Assembly (NCBI RefSeq): GCF_014905175.1
Contig: NC_057792.1
Location: 7,874,001-7,938,000, forward strand
Origin: Aphidius gifuensis
Lineage: Eukaryota; Arthropoda; Insecta; Hymenoptera; Braconidae
Length of the DNA stretch: 64,000 nt
Direction of reading: 5' to 3'
Shown here: positions 15,201 to 30,200 of the stretch, in pieces
Position numbering within the stretch: position 1 is the first letter of the stretch
Layout of the letters: the number at the start of each line of letters is the position of its first letter
Notes under the pieces: model-generated
Seen by the model: only the letters and a program-made list of their open reading frames with translations
What the model was told of the DNA's origin: nothing
The model's database searches: none
Program-made: the position numbers and the translations under genes

Positions 15201-18200
15201 AGCAAGAGAAAGAGGACAGTCATTATTAATAACACACTCAGGTCTGCAATTTGGTGGTGCACCAATGTATTCAGAAAGACATGAGCAGACTGCTTGGCCA
15301 TGAATTGATCGGCATTTAGAGTTAAGACCACATGGCGTCGGTAAACATGGATCCAGTGGTGGTGAAGCTTCTCGTAGTTCTTCTTTACAAGCATGGAATG
15401 GATCCCCAGTATACCCTGGAGGACAAGAACAACTTGGCACATGGTTATCAACGTTACATACAGATAACGCTCCACAAGTTTGAGTGCATGGATCAGCACA
15501 TTTGAATTTAATGCAAGCAAGATGATTTGCACAATCGTTTGAATTTTCGCATTCTCGATGACATCCTTGAATATTATCGTAAGGATTCCCGATATAATCA
15601 ATAGGACAAACACAAGCTCCCGCTCCATTTTTTTCACGGCATTGTGCATTTCGTCCACATGGATTTGGTGAGCAGGGATTCGATGGTATTGGTTTTGGAG
15701 TTTTCTGAATGAATGGTAAACAGTTACTTATTGGATCTCCAGTGTATCCTTCTGGACATGAACAAATGGGAACATGATTAAGTACTGTGCATCTTGCCAT
15801 ATTACCACATGATCCATCACATGGATTTTTACATTTTTGATTGATGCAAGCCATTTTTGCTGAACATTCGGAATTATCTTTGCATTCTGGTCGACAGTCT
15901 GGTGGTTTTCCTATAAAATTAGGACCACACGAGCATGCAGGTTGTGAGCCAATAACTCGACATATTGAATTAGATCCACATGGGTTCGGTATACAAGGAT
16001 CAGTAGCTTCTCTTGAAGGTTCTTGAGTAATTTCTTCAACTTTTATACAGAGAATAAATGGATCTCCAGTAAATCCATTCAAACATGTACAAAGAGGTGA
16101 ATGATTCACTACTAAACACTTTGCACTTTCCCCACAAGCTGATTGGCATGGATTAACACATCTGTTCTCCACACAAGCTTTACTTCTTGGACATTCAGTA
16201 CTGATTGTGCACTCTGGACGACATGTCGGTGGAGTTCCTAAAAAGCTCGTTTTACAGGAGCAAACTGCATGCCCATTCAAAATACGACAATTACTATTTG
16301 GTCCACAAGGAGAAGGATCACAAGGATCAGTTATTGGTGCCTCTGTCACTGTTCGAAGTATTTCACAACCTTTAGTTGCGTCACCAGTAAATTCAGGCTC
16401 GCATGAACATGATGGAGCATGGTTAACAACCCGGCAAACTGCGTTCGGACCACAAATTTCTGCGCAAGGATTTATGCATTTATTGTTGAGGCAAGCTTTT
16501 GACCTTCCACAATCATCGTTTGTCACACATTCAGGTCGACATCCGGTGTATGGATCCCCAAAGTATTCCGGCATACAGGTGCATGAACCCGCACCATTTT
16601 TTTCATTGCATATTGCATTTGATCCACAGGGAGACGGATTGCATGGATGACTAGGAGGCTCAATTGGTTGCGCGATCTGGAAATATAGTCAATGAGATAC
16701 ACAATATTCAAACTGAAGAAGATATATTCTGATGTATTTGATTCTTTGCAAAATGATTAATAAAATTTTATATCAATAAATAAACATGTGAAAAACTAAA
16801 AATTATACTTTTTGTTTAATTTACAGCTAAATTATTTCGTTGAAATCAATTTTGTGAATTTAAAAAACATGGGTTCTTCTAAATAATTCAAATGGGCCTT
16901 TTCAAATATCAGAAAGCTTTCATAAAGCACGAACAATATGTTTTAAAGTAGATTAATGTAGCTTCTAATAAAAATATAAGAATTTAGAAAGAATTAAACA
17001 AATATCTAAATGAAATTTCAATCATATTACAAATAATTTTTAATTGCTAACAATTTGAACTATTTTTTTGTAACACAGTCGATTACTGCTATAGAGACGT
17101 TGTCATAAATAAAAATTATCTGACTGATTTGTTTACCAATCCAGGCTCTTACGGTATTTGAATAAAGAGGAAATACTAATAAGTCTCGATAGGATCTAGA
17201 CTCATATATGTATATAATCAATAAAATGCGAATTTACTTAAAGCAATTAATGTTTATCTAAAGAATATAAAAAACACTTGAATAAAACAATAGCCTCACC
17301 TTTTGTGTACAAGCTGAAAATGGATCACCCTCAAATTCATCAAAGCATTGACAAATAGGGCGATGATTTCGAACAATGCAGTTCGCGTTAACTCCACATG
17401 ATCCAATACAAGGGTTTAAACATGAGTTCTGAACACAAGCTAAATAATTTGGGCAGTCTTGATCAATTAAACACTCTGGTCGACAATGTGGAGGAGCTCC
17501 GAACATTCGAGGCAGACATGTACAAACTGGTCTATCTTTTTGCACTCGGCATTGAGCATTAGGTCCACATGGAGATGGAACGCAATAGTCGACTGGTTCG
17601 ACAGTTGTAGCTATTTCTGAACATTGCACAAATGGATCACCAGTGAATTTTTCTGGGCAACTACAAATAGGATTATGATTCAAAACTTGACACAGAGCAC
17701 GGAATCCGCAAATTCCTTGACAAGGATCTGCACATTTTTGATCAATACAAGAAAGATGTGGTGCACAATCTGACGAAACTAAACATTCTGGACGACATGA
17801 TGGCGGCTGTCCATGATATCCGGGAGAACAGGAACATACAGCTCTTTCATTTGTGACTCTGCAAATACTGTAAGGTCCACATGGTGATGGTTGACATGGA
17901 TTTTTTGATACTACTGATTGTTCGATTTTACAAGCCTGGAAAGGGTCACCAAAATATCCTTTCAAACAAAAACATGTAGGTACGTGATTGGAAACTTCAC
18001 ATTGTGCGTTAAATCCACAAACTCCGGGACATGGATCTCGACAATGTTGATTAAGACAGCTTAAATGATTTGCACAATCTGAATTCATTACACACTCAGG
18101 CTTACAACCTCCTACATAAGGGTTTCCAATGTAAGGAGGAATACACGTACATTTTGCACGACCATTGACAACATTGCAATTTGCGTTATCTCCACAAGGT

Positions 18201-21200
18201 GATATAGAACATGGATCTTCTGGTGGAAGATTCTGTTGCACTATTGGCGTGCATCCAACAAAAGCATCACCTTCATAGCCAATATTGCAGGAACAATAAG
18301 GTGTATGATTAATCACAGAGCATTCAGAATTTTGACCGCAACTATTGGGGCAAGGATGTGTGCATTTGTTGTTAACACACGCTTGATCAATTGTGCATTC
18401 TTGGCTTATAAGGCATTCTGGTCGACAATTCGGAGGTGAACCAATGAAAGTAACTTGACATGAGCACACTGGACGACCCATTTTTATCTGACATACTGAA
18501 TTCGGCCCACAAGGAGACGGCTGACATGGAGATATTGGTGTTAATCCTTCTTTTCCTAATGGTAGACATAAAACGAATGGATCTCCACCATGATTCGTTG
18601 GACAACTACAAACTGGATTGTGATTGACAACTTGGCATAAAGCTCCTTGGCCACAAATCCCATTGCAAGGATTAATACATTGATTATTTTGACACGCTTG
18701 ATTTTGGATACAATCTGTGCTCACAATACACTCCGGATAGCAAGATGGTGGAGACCCTCTCAGCCCTGGTAAACAAGAGCAAGTTGCGAAATTTTTGTGA
18801 GTCACTAAACATTTCGAAAAAGACCCACACGGTGACGGATCACAAGGATTCAAATTTGTCACTGGTTGAATTTCAACATCTCTGTTCGGATAGCAAGAAA
18901 CAAATGGATCCCCTGATAAATTTGCACCACAGTAACAAACTGGGCAATGATTGACAACTTGACATGAAGCTCCAGATCCGCAAGCTCCCAAGCATGGATC
19001 AACGCACTTATGGTTCAAACACGCTGCATTCAAATCACAGTTCGAATTCTGCAAGCATTCGTAGTGACAAGCAACAAAAGGATCTCCAAAATAGCCTTCC
19101 TGGCATTCACAAGTCGTTGCTCCACTTTTGTCGCGGCAATTTGCGTTTGAACCACATTGTGTAAGACTGCATACATCTTTTTGATCATCTTGAGGGACAC
19201 AGCCTTGATAAGGATTTCCGTAAAGGCCAGTAGGGCAACTGCAGACTGGTTTGTGCCAATATACTTCACAATTTGCGTTAAGTCCACATGATCCAAGGCA
19301 TGGATCGGTGCATTTCCAGCCAATACAAGAATGATCAAGGGGACAATCACTGTCTGATAAACACTCTGGCTTGCACCGAGAATTGAAAGCATCACACCCA
19401 CTACACATTGCTATATGATCATTAAATGTTTCACAATACTCATACGGTCCACATGGTGAAGGTACGCATGGAAGGGTTTTGTTAAGATTTCTGTCAATAG
19501 TTATAATTGGCTGTGAAACACATCTGATGAATGGATTTCCGTAAAAGTTTTTGGGACATACACAAGATGCTACGTGATCAAAAACTCGGCATTCTGCATC
19601 GATTCCACAAATCGTTCCCAATTTACAAGGATTTTGACATTTTCTGTTTATACAAACTTGATCATTTTGACAATCTGAATTGATTGTGCATTCTGGATAA
19701 CACCCAGTTTGAGGATCTCCCAAAAAATCGGGAAGACATGAGCAAACAGCATGATTTCTCAGAACTTGACAATGTGTATTCTGTCCACATGAATTTGAAT
19801 GGCACGGATTTTTTAGTGGTTCTATATCCATTGCTGGAACACATCGCAACATTGGATTACCGTAAAGCCCTTTCCTACATGAACAAACAGGGTGATGATC
19901 TTTAACTTCGCAGTTTGCATTGATTCCACAAGCTCCGAGACAAGGATTTTGACATTTGTGGTTGATACAACACAGTGTTTGTAGACAGTCAGAGTTATGT
20001 ATACATTCAAAACTATTACATCCTAATGAACTCATTGGATCTCCAGATGTTCCAGGTATACATTCGCAGAAAGCATTACTTGAATTAGTTTCACGGCAAA
20101 TTGCATTTCTACCACATGGAGATGGAGAACAGAGACTATTTGGTGGTTTTTGGCATCCTAAGTAAGGGTCACCAATGTGACCGTACTTACAGAAACATTG
20201 TTCACGATTTTCTGCGACGTAACAATCAGCATTAATACCACATGGCCCTGGTTGGCAAAGTGGAACAATGTTTATTTCTTGGCATATTTTGTAAGGATTT
20301 CCAATCGTATTTTCAGGACAGGAGCAAGGTGGTTGGCGATTTACATCACAAATTGCTCCAGGACCACAAGGATTCGGATCACATAGATTTGTTTGTTCAA
20401 TACAACCTCGAATCGTATTGGGGGATTCAATGTAGCCAGGAAGACATGAACACTTGGCAAGTCCTTGAGGTAAAGCACTGCATCGAGTGTTGGGTCCACA
20501 AGGAGATGGCTCACAGGCATTTTCCGGAATTGAGCAGCTAGTAGATGGTGGGTTACCTTCATAGCCAGGAAGACAGAAACACTTTACAAGACCGTTTACT
20601 ACTCTACACCCTGAGTTGAGTCCACAAGGATTTCCAGAACAAGTGTCCCCTTCTGGAACTACAAAAGAAAAAATGTATGATACATTAAAAGTAAAAATGT
20701 TATTATCTTTTATATTATTTTGAGACTTACTACAATGTTCAAAAGGATTTCCAGTCATTCCTTTAGGGCAAAAACAAATTGGATCACCATTATCAAGTTC
20801 ACACATTGCATCATGTCCACATGGATTCGGATCACATGCATTTTTACTTGGATAGCTTGTACATGAGACTTGTGGATTTCCGTTATAACCTGGCCAGCAT
20901 TTACATCGTGCTTCATGATTTTCAGCGTAACAATCAGCATTATCACCACAGCTATCTTCATTGCATGGATTTATGCATCGTCTGTTCAAACGATCACAAA
21001 GCTTTTCAGGTGGACAATCTTCGTTATACTGACAAACATCTCCAACGCTAGAAACTGGAGTTACGATAATTTAGAAATTTGAAAATTTTTTTTTTATTAA
21101 ATTCCAATTTCCTTTTAGACAAATAAAATTGATGCTTTTTTAAATTAAGTCAAAAAGTTTTTTTTCAATAAAACGTGATTATCAAAATATATTACGATTT

Positions 21201-24200
21201 TTGAAGTGTTAAAATTTTTGAACAAATATAAAGGGAGAGTCTTTAATACTGAAATATGTTGATTTTACCTGGATTGCAAAAAGAAAATCCATTCCCTTGA
21301 TATCCTTCTTGGCAGCTACAATCAGTTCCATGATTCATGTTTATACAAACAGCATGAGCAACGCACGGATTTTTTATGAGGCATGGATCTTGGCATATAT
21401 GGCTCACGCAGGTTTCCGTCATTTCACAGTCACGATCACTAGTACAACCAGCTAAAGCAAAGAGAAAAGAAAGTGCCCATATAGACCCAAGTGCAAAACT
21501 CGAAGGCGGAAAACAAAGTGTGATTTCAAATTAACAAAAAAACAAGTTCTCTTTGGAGATAATGATCTTCGAGTTTTCAAAAAGAGTGTGACCCAAACGT
21601 TCTTGTCTCAACATCTTTAGAGTTGTGCATTAATATAATCAGTTTGCATCAGTGCTCTTCAGAATTTTCAATTTCATTTTTTATTTACAACCAATATGTA
21701 CATATTCACAACTGAAAGTAAGAAATAATAACATACCTTTTATGCATGTTTTAGTTGCTCGATCACATTGATGACCAGAAGGACAATAGCCACAGTCTAA
21801 AGACTTATCATCATCTTGAAAACACGTATAGAAAAAAAATAATAAATATTATTATTGTTTGATCAAGAAATTTAAAAAGTTTTTATGCACATAAATAATA
21901 GAAAGTATCAGTTACATTTTGAATTTTTCAATGGTTGATTACTAATCAGTGATTGTTATTTGATAAAACGACTAAAAAATTAATATAATTTATTTGGTCC
22001 TAAACGTGATTTATGTACGACAATAATTGAATAAAATTGATAAAATAGTCCAAAAATAATCAAAAAACAAAATTTTATATGTAATATTTAGTTATTTAAT
22101 TGGAACGTTACGTTATTTAGTTGAAATTTTACCAGTGCCAGATCAGATGCTATTTCATAAATAAATCATAATTCTACTTACTCTGAACGCAAACAGGTCG
22201 ATGATCTTGAACATGACAATCTTCTACGTAATTACATGGATTTCCTAGAGTACATGGGTTCAAACATTGACGGTCAATACATGCAAGTTGCGATGAACAC
22301 TCATCATGTGTCACACATTTGACATCTATGAAAATAATACATAATCATTACATGAAAAAATATTTTAAGTACAAAAAGTGTTCTACAAGCATTTTTTGAA
22401 TTAGTTTATACATGTATGTATAATTGTTCGAAAGTAAAACTTAAGATATGAATAAAAAATTTAAAGAAAGATATGTTCTGCTCGTCTGGTTTTATTGAAT
22501 AATTTTTTAACAATAAATACTATAAAGAGAGTAATATAAAGAAAAAAAAATATGGAAAAATAAACTTCTGGAAATAATGATTTCCGTAGCTTTTTTTATT
22601 CGTCAATAAGCTAATTATGTAATCTTCAATGCGTATGCGAAGGCTGAAAAATATAGTTTATTGTAAAATTTATACTTTTTTAGTAGGCTCGTTATTTTAA
22701 TTATTAATCAAACCATAAACTAACATATGATTCCATGAAGTATACTGCCAGAACCATTTTGAATTGAGATTTCTAATATACTGTTAAGTGCATTAAACAT
22801 TGCACAATGGTACTTTTCGTTCAATAGTTATTCAATAAAACATGACGGACAGATTTATAATAGAGATTATAAACATTCTCATAGGGCACTGAAAGAAATA
22901 TATATTTCAAATAATTTGCTATTTTCTCAGGTTTCCAATAAACTTAAAAAATATATAAAAACGCAAGTAGATAGCTGAATGATTTATAATATGATCTAAT
23001 TGTTAGACTACTTATTTTTTGTATTAGATTATCTGAACACTATGTAATTTGCACATAAACATAACATATCACATTCGTCAATGACCACGCCAAGTAAAAT
23101 AAAACAAAGCAAACAAACACCATCAACATTGTATTCTTACTATCATGCATTTTTAAAATAAGCATCAGTAAAAAAATGTTTTCATACAAAAATAATTAAT
23201 AAATAGTAAATTAATTATTGAAAAGATAATAATATAAATGAATAGATAAGTAAATCCAATAAGTCCGAACGTATTAGACGAACAAAAATTGGTAGGATTA
23301 TAAGAGACAGATGCAACGTAAGGTATCAATGTAGGCTGTAAATTTCATTATAAAGGTTTTTGAAAAAGGATAATTTAATATGTAAAAATACATTGTTAAT
23401 TTGACTGGAAGAACTCTACAAGTGTTAAAAAGTGTTTTTGGCATGAGAGTATCAACAATTCTCTTGAAACGTTTCAGAAAATAAAGAAAACGGAATCAAA
23501 AGTAAAAATCAATAAAGTATAAAAGAAAATATTAAAATGGAAAATCAGGCACTTACACAAAGTACTGATACATCTGTTGAATTGTTATTGTTTTGTAATT
23601 ATTATGATTTGTGCTGTTTATAATATTCGTTTTTTGTGGTTTTATATGACCAACTCATTAAACATTAAAAAAAGATCAAATATATTTGATCTTTCAATTC
23701 TCAGGTTTGATTGCATTCAAGAGTGAATCAAAAGTAACGTATCAATGGTAACGTATTTAACGAAATAGGTAAAGAAATAATAGAAATGAAATAGATTCGC
23801 AGTTCTAAATTAACATAATAAGAAATAAATTTTTTTTAATGAATATTACTTTAATGAAATTTTTTAGACTAAATATATCTAGGCTTTGCTCAAGAGTGGA
23901 AAAACCATGTATTGATGAAGGTTTACCTTTCATACATCCGTATTTAGTATCGGGCACAAAACCAGGGGGACAGAACTTGCAGACGGGCTTGTGTTCCTCG
24001 ATGTAACAAGGAGAATCGGCAGGACAGTTGGCTGTTGCACATGGATCAACACAACGATAATTTCTGCACGCAAGCTCAGCTGAACATCCACTATCTCGCA
24101 AACAAATTGACAGCGTGGGATTGCAATTTTTTGTACAAATACAAATTGGACGATGGTCAAGAACATCACAAATTTGATCAGAGAGACATGGTCCATTGAT

Positions 24201-27200
24201 GTTATGTTCAGCAAATTGCAATTCACCATATTTTCCTGTATTTTTTTTACCACCTGAAGCTGTACAAGGATTTTGACATTTTGAATGAATACAAGCCGCA
24301 TTAGATGGACAATCAAAGTCTCTTGAGCATGACGATGTGTCTGGTGCACATGTAAGCTCTCCAGCTTCATTAACAACAAATCCGTGTTTACATACACACA
24401 TTGGACGATGCTCTCGTACTTGACATTTTTTATTTGATTCACAACTTATATTTTTCATTGTTGTACATGGATCACGACATTCACCTGTAGTGTCATGACA
24501 AGCCAAATTTTCTGGACAGTCTGAATCCTCAGTGCAACCGATCCTTGGTGGTGAATGTGGGTGGGTCTCGATGCATTTTGGGTCTGGACGGCAGGATTTC
24601 TGAGGTGAGCCAACATGACATTGGGGACACGAACATCTGGGCTTGTGCAACACGACCCGACATAGTGCATTTTTCCCACAAGCACCGCGTAAAGCACACG
24701 GATCCAAACATTGTAGATTAATACAGGCTTTTTCTGATGGGCATTCCTTATCACTCGTACATTCTCGTTCTATATTTTGATGTTGTATATATTTTTTTAG
24801 TTTGATGGTTTTTGTTCGTGTTGTTGTTTTTGTTGGTGTTGTTGTCGTTGTTTTTTTTTTTTTTTTTAGGAGAAAGAAAAAAGTTTTGATAAGAATGTGG
24901 AAATGGTTCAGACGACGGATTATTTAAATAATTGAGTGATTCTCAAAAAATTAAAAAAAAAAAAAAAAATATGCGGGCTGATTGTTTTTCCAAAGAGCAA
25001 CATATGCCATTGAATAATGTATATGTAAATATATGTATCAGGCCCCGGAGACAGACTTCGACTTCATGAAAAGTTGATGAACAATATTTTTAAAATAACT
25101 GAGAAATATGTGTCGCTTACCGGTGGGTAGTGTATTGAAGCATTCAATGAAAATAAGAGTGCTCACTTTATTGTTTTTTATATCGAACTTTTTAATTCTG
25201 ATATATTTACCAGTCATGTTTATTAAAAATATTTTCATATATTTTTATATGTGAGCCCAAATATATGATTAAGAAATATATATATTATGATATATACATC
25301 AAAATTTATAGCCAAATACTTTAAAAATCAAAGTTTTTTCTTTAATAAAATAAGTAGAATTTACGTGAAACATTTTAAATGCGATAGTTGAAATTTTTTT
25401 AATTTCAATAAAATTGCATAATACAATGATTGTAACATATAATAACGAAACATTCTTCACAGATATTTTCGAAATATATGTAATACTTTAATAATTTTCA
25501 ACACTCACATATAAAAATATATTTAAGCTATGTGATGCATTTTATTCCAGAAATTCACTCAGTCGTTTAAGATCCATTTTAATGTGAACAATTATATATA
25601 TAAACTCGCGTCAGCGTGAAAAAAGCCAGTCTTTTTTTATTTAGGATTTTAGCAAAAACACAAGGAATCTTGTAATCACCATTACTGTTAAAATGGAAAT
25701 AAGTGAACAACTAGTGTTCTCATAATCTTACATTGTTATTTGTGAAACCCGAATAAATATGCGTATTAAAAAATATATACAATTTAAACAAGTCTATACT
25801 TGTTTGAAAAAATTAAAAAATCTATCTAATTAAAAAAAAAACTACTTAATTTCATTATGCTTCAGGAGTACGCAGGTCACATCTGTCTCATTTATCATGA
25901 CTCGTTTATCGATTAGATAAAAGACTCTGTTGATCACAACATTTTTTACGTTATGATATATATTTCGATGAACCGACTCAATCAACAAAAAAACAACATA
26001 CACAAGTTATATGTCTTATTATGCGATATGAAATATTACTAATTCAGCCAATATTAAAAATAAAACTTTTTTTTTACTTTAGTCACAATACATCGCGTTC
26101 GAACAGTTTCTTATTAGTTTAACAAAAAAAATCAAAAAGCACTGACCTGTTTTACACTCTACGTCAGGTGAACCTGTTGAACCTGGTGGACAACGACAGA
26201 CGAAAATTGGTCCATCACGAATACATTCTGCACCCTTTCCACAACCGATCGTCCGACAATCTAGTGCACTTTTGTCTGCACTGCCTGAAGATAAAAGATT
26301 TTTGAGAATTTGAATTTTTTGTTTTTTGTTTAAGTTCACTTACATGCATGCATCGGATCTCCAACCGGAAATTGAGGGGGGCAGTAACATTGTGGCTGGT
26401 TTTCATGAATTCTACAAGCTGCATTGACTCCACAACTTGTGTCTCGACAAAGATCACCTCCATCACATATGCAAACTTGATGTGCATCTCCGTAACACCC
26501 TAAGGCACACGCACACTCAAAACCACTTGCTGTTTCACGACATTGAGCATTGATTCCACAAGGATGTCGAAGACATTGATCACTTCCTATCGAAAATATT
26601 ACCATAATGAAATCTTATACTCGTTAACTATCAGTGATTTTTTATAAAAAAAATCATAAAAAAAGAATATCAAATTAAATTACCTGGTTTACAATTGAGT
26701 TTTGGATTTCCATAATGCCCTGGAGGACAAGAACATTCAGCTTGTCTATCAACGACACGACATTGCGCATTAAATCCACACGCTCCATGCTGTAAACAAG
26801 GGTTGGTACAAACTCCATCTTGACTACACTTTTTATTAGCTTCGCAATCTTCATTTCTGCTGCATTCCAACTGATAACATTCTTGACTTGGTTCTCCTTG
26901 ATACCTATCTGGACACAAACAAACTACACGATGGTTGGACACTTTACAAAGTGCGTTTTTTCCACAAGGTGACTTTCCAATCAAACAAGGATCTTCACAT
27001 TTTCCATTCATGCAACTCAACGTTACTGGACAATCAGAATGCGTTCTACATCCAACATTGCATACTCCGTTTGAACAAATGTATCCTTTAGCACAAGAAT
27101 TTCCTGTATCACATTTGGTTCTGCAGATTCCAGCTTCACAAATTTCCCCACATCCACATGCATTATTCAATGAACATCGTTGTAGACAAAAGCCAATTTC

Positions 27201-30200
27201 ATCACATTCACAACTACCATCACAAGGAATCATCGATTTTGTACAACTTATCAAAGCGTTGCCGTAATAATTCACCAGACAAGAACACTGAGCTGAGTGA
27301 TTAACAACTCGACAGTCAGCACATTCACCACAAGCTTTTCCACCTTCACAAGGATTTTGACATTTAGTGTTTAGACAATATTCGTCTGATAAACACTGAA
27401 TATCGCTTCTACATCCCAATTGACAAATTCGATTTTCACAAATTTGGCCAACATGACAATGGTCGTCAGAATTACAAATCGATTTGCAGGTTCCAGCTTC
27501 ACACCGTTCATCATTAAGACAATCAGAATCTCCTCGACATTGAGAGTAACAAATTTCTCCTTGACAAATAAATCCAGTTAAGCACCCCGCTGAACATGGC
27601 AAGGAATTTCTGCGACACAAAATCAAAGGATCTCCAACAAGCCCAATTGGACAGCTGCATTGTTTTTGATGATTGAGTACAGTGCATTCAGCATTTGTTC
27701 CACAACTATTAGAAAATTTGCATGGGTTTGTACATTGATTGTTAATGCAAGCAAAACCTTCAGAGCATTCTTGATTAGCCCGGCAGCCAGAAAGACAGAC
27801 AAGACCTTCACAAATTTCACCAGAACGGCATTCTTCGTCTTGTCGACAGAGGGCTTTGCATGTACCTGAAGAATCACATCGTTCATTGCTGAGGCAATTA
27901 GCATTAGATGAACAAACTGGTATGCAGGTACTAGCAATACATGCCAATCCACTTGAACAATCACGATTAGCAGAGCAAATCGGTCCAGGTGCTCGTAAGC
28001 ATGCGATTCTTGCTGAAGGATTTGGTAAAAACCCATCTGGGCACGTGCAAGAAGCTCTTTGATTTACTACAGAACATTTTGCATTTGGTCCACACGGCGT
28101 GTCTTCACAAGGATTTATACATTTGTTTCCGGAACACGCTTCATTGCCATTGCAATCTTCATCAGCTCTGCAACCATGAGAGCACATATTATTTAAACAA
28201 ATATGTCCCAAAAAACAATCATTGTCTAATCGACAAGTCAGCAAGCAATTTTCTTTGACACACTTTTCATTGAAAGCGCAATGATTGTCTGAACTACAAA
28301 CGGGTAAGCAAACATTGTCTCGGCAAGTATTTCCAGCTGAACAGTCGCTTGAAGTAGAACATGAAACTGGAAGCCGAACACATTCAACTTCAGAATTTCC
28401 AGTAAAACCTGCTGGGCAGCTGCAACGTTTAGTGTGCATTGTTACTTGACAATCTGCATTAATACCACATGCTGCTCGAAGATTACAGGGATCAAGGCAT
28501 TGCCCATTAATACAAGAATCTGAAAGATTACACTCTTCATCCGTTTGACAAGAAGGTCTACAAACTCTTTCATAACAATAAGTATTTGATGGACATTGAT
28601 ATGACAATTCGCAGGTAGTTGGCTGAGGACGGCAACCAACAGCGAGATCATTGGCATTGCCTTCATATTCCAACCGACATTTACAGAAACCAATATGATT
28701 CTCAGCAATACAATCCGCATTTGGACCACATCGAATTTTAGAGCATACGTCTGAGCATTTTGGATGACCATTTATTTCTATACATTTTGCTGATATAGGG
28801 CAGTCTGAATCATTCAAACATTCTACTGGAATTTGACATCCATCATGATAGGCATCACCAACAGTTCCAAGCTGACAATGACATCTGAAGGATCCTCGTG
28901 AGTTTGTACATAATGCTCCAGCCCCACATGGTGATGCTAAACAATAGTCAATAAGCTCACAAGCAACCATTGGATTACCAGTGTAGCCTGGCTGACAGGT
29001 ACATACTTGCACATGAGAACTTGTTGAACATATAGCATTTTGTCCACAAGGATTTTGTGCTAAGCAAGCAATTCGGCATTTGTGATGATCACATATTTTT
29101 TCGTCAGAACACTCATCATTGCTTGAACACTCAATTGGCTGACAGCCCAACTTATCATCATAGGCATCGCCAAAAAAGCCAGTGTTACAGGCACAAGTTG
29201 CTTTATGATTGTCGGATTTGCACTCAGCATTTCTACCGCACAAAATTAAATCACAAGATAAACGACATTCAGCCTGGCCTATAGAGTTATGAATACATTT
29301 TTCATCATAACCACATCCATTATCATCGCTGCAACGAAGTTCTTGTACACAAATATTATTTTGACAAAACTGGTAATCTGGACAAGTTGTATTAGATCTG
29401 AAAAAAAAAAAAAAAAAATTGAATGTTAATTTCAAATTGTTAAATCGATAAAAATGATATCAAGTACAATTGGAGGTTAAAACTATTGAAAAAAATGCGT
29501 TAATATATACATACTTTTTTTAGATACAAACAAATTTTAAATTTGATATGTAAAAAAATAAAATATAAAAGTTATACCTGCAAGTTGGTTTGCAAAGTCC
29601 ATTGATGCAAAGTTGATCTCCAATACAATCTCTAATATTCGCGCACAATGATGTACAAATGCCTCCATTACAAGAAGTTCCAGCTGGGCACTGTGAGTCT
29701 GCTTTGCAGTATAGAACAGGACTACATCCTAAATTGGGATCTCCAGTTCCTCCTGGTTGGCATGTACAAACAGCCGAGTGATTAAGTGATGAACAATCAG
29801 CTCCTTGACCACAGACATTTGGCACTAAGCATGGGTCAACACATTTATTCTCTAAACATACATGAGACTCTTCACAATCACTATGAGAGTTGCATTCAAG
29901 TTTGACACATTCGATTTTCGGGTTGCCTGTACTTTGACCCAGGCATTTGCAACTTGCAATATGATGCTTAACTTGACATTCAGCATTTATACCACAAGCA
30001 TTCACATCACAAGGGTTTCTACATGTATTATCGATACAAGCGGCTGAGGGAGGACAATCAGAATCTCCAAAACATTCCCCTGGATGCTTACATCCAATAC
30101 TAGAAGGATCTCCAACTAGTCCATGTGGACAGTTGCAAGTATAAGAACCTTCAGTATTTACACAAAGTGCAGATGGATGACAAGGCTTCTGTAGACATTC

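Noticed and set aside
15167..15658. Out-of-frame minus-strand open frames inside the large exons
   Set aside because: They are the second reading frame of the EGF/DPY coding sequence, hydrophobic and Val/Ile-rich, and do not join neighbouring exons.
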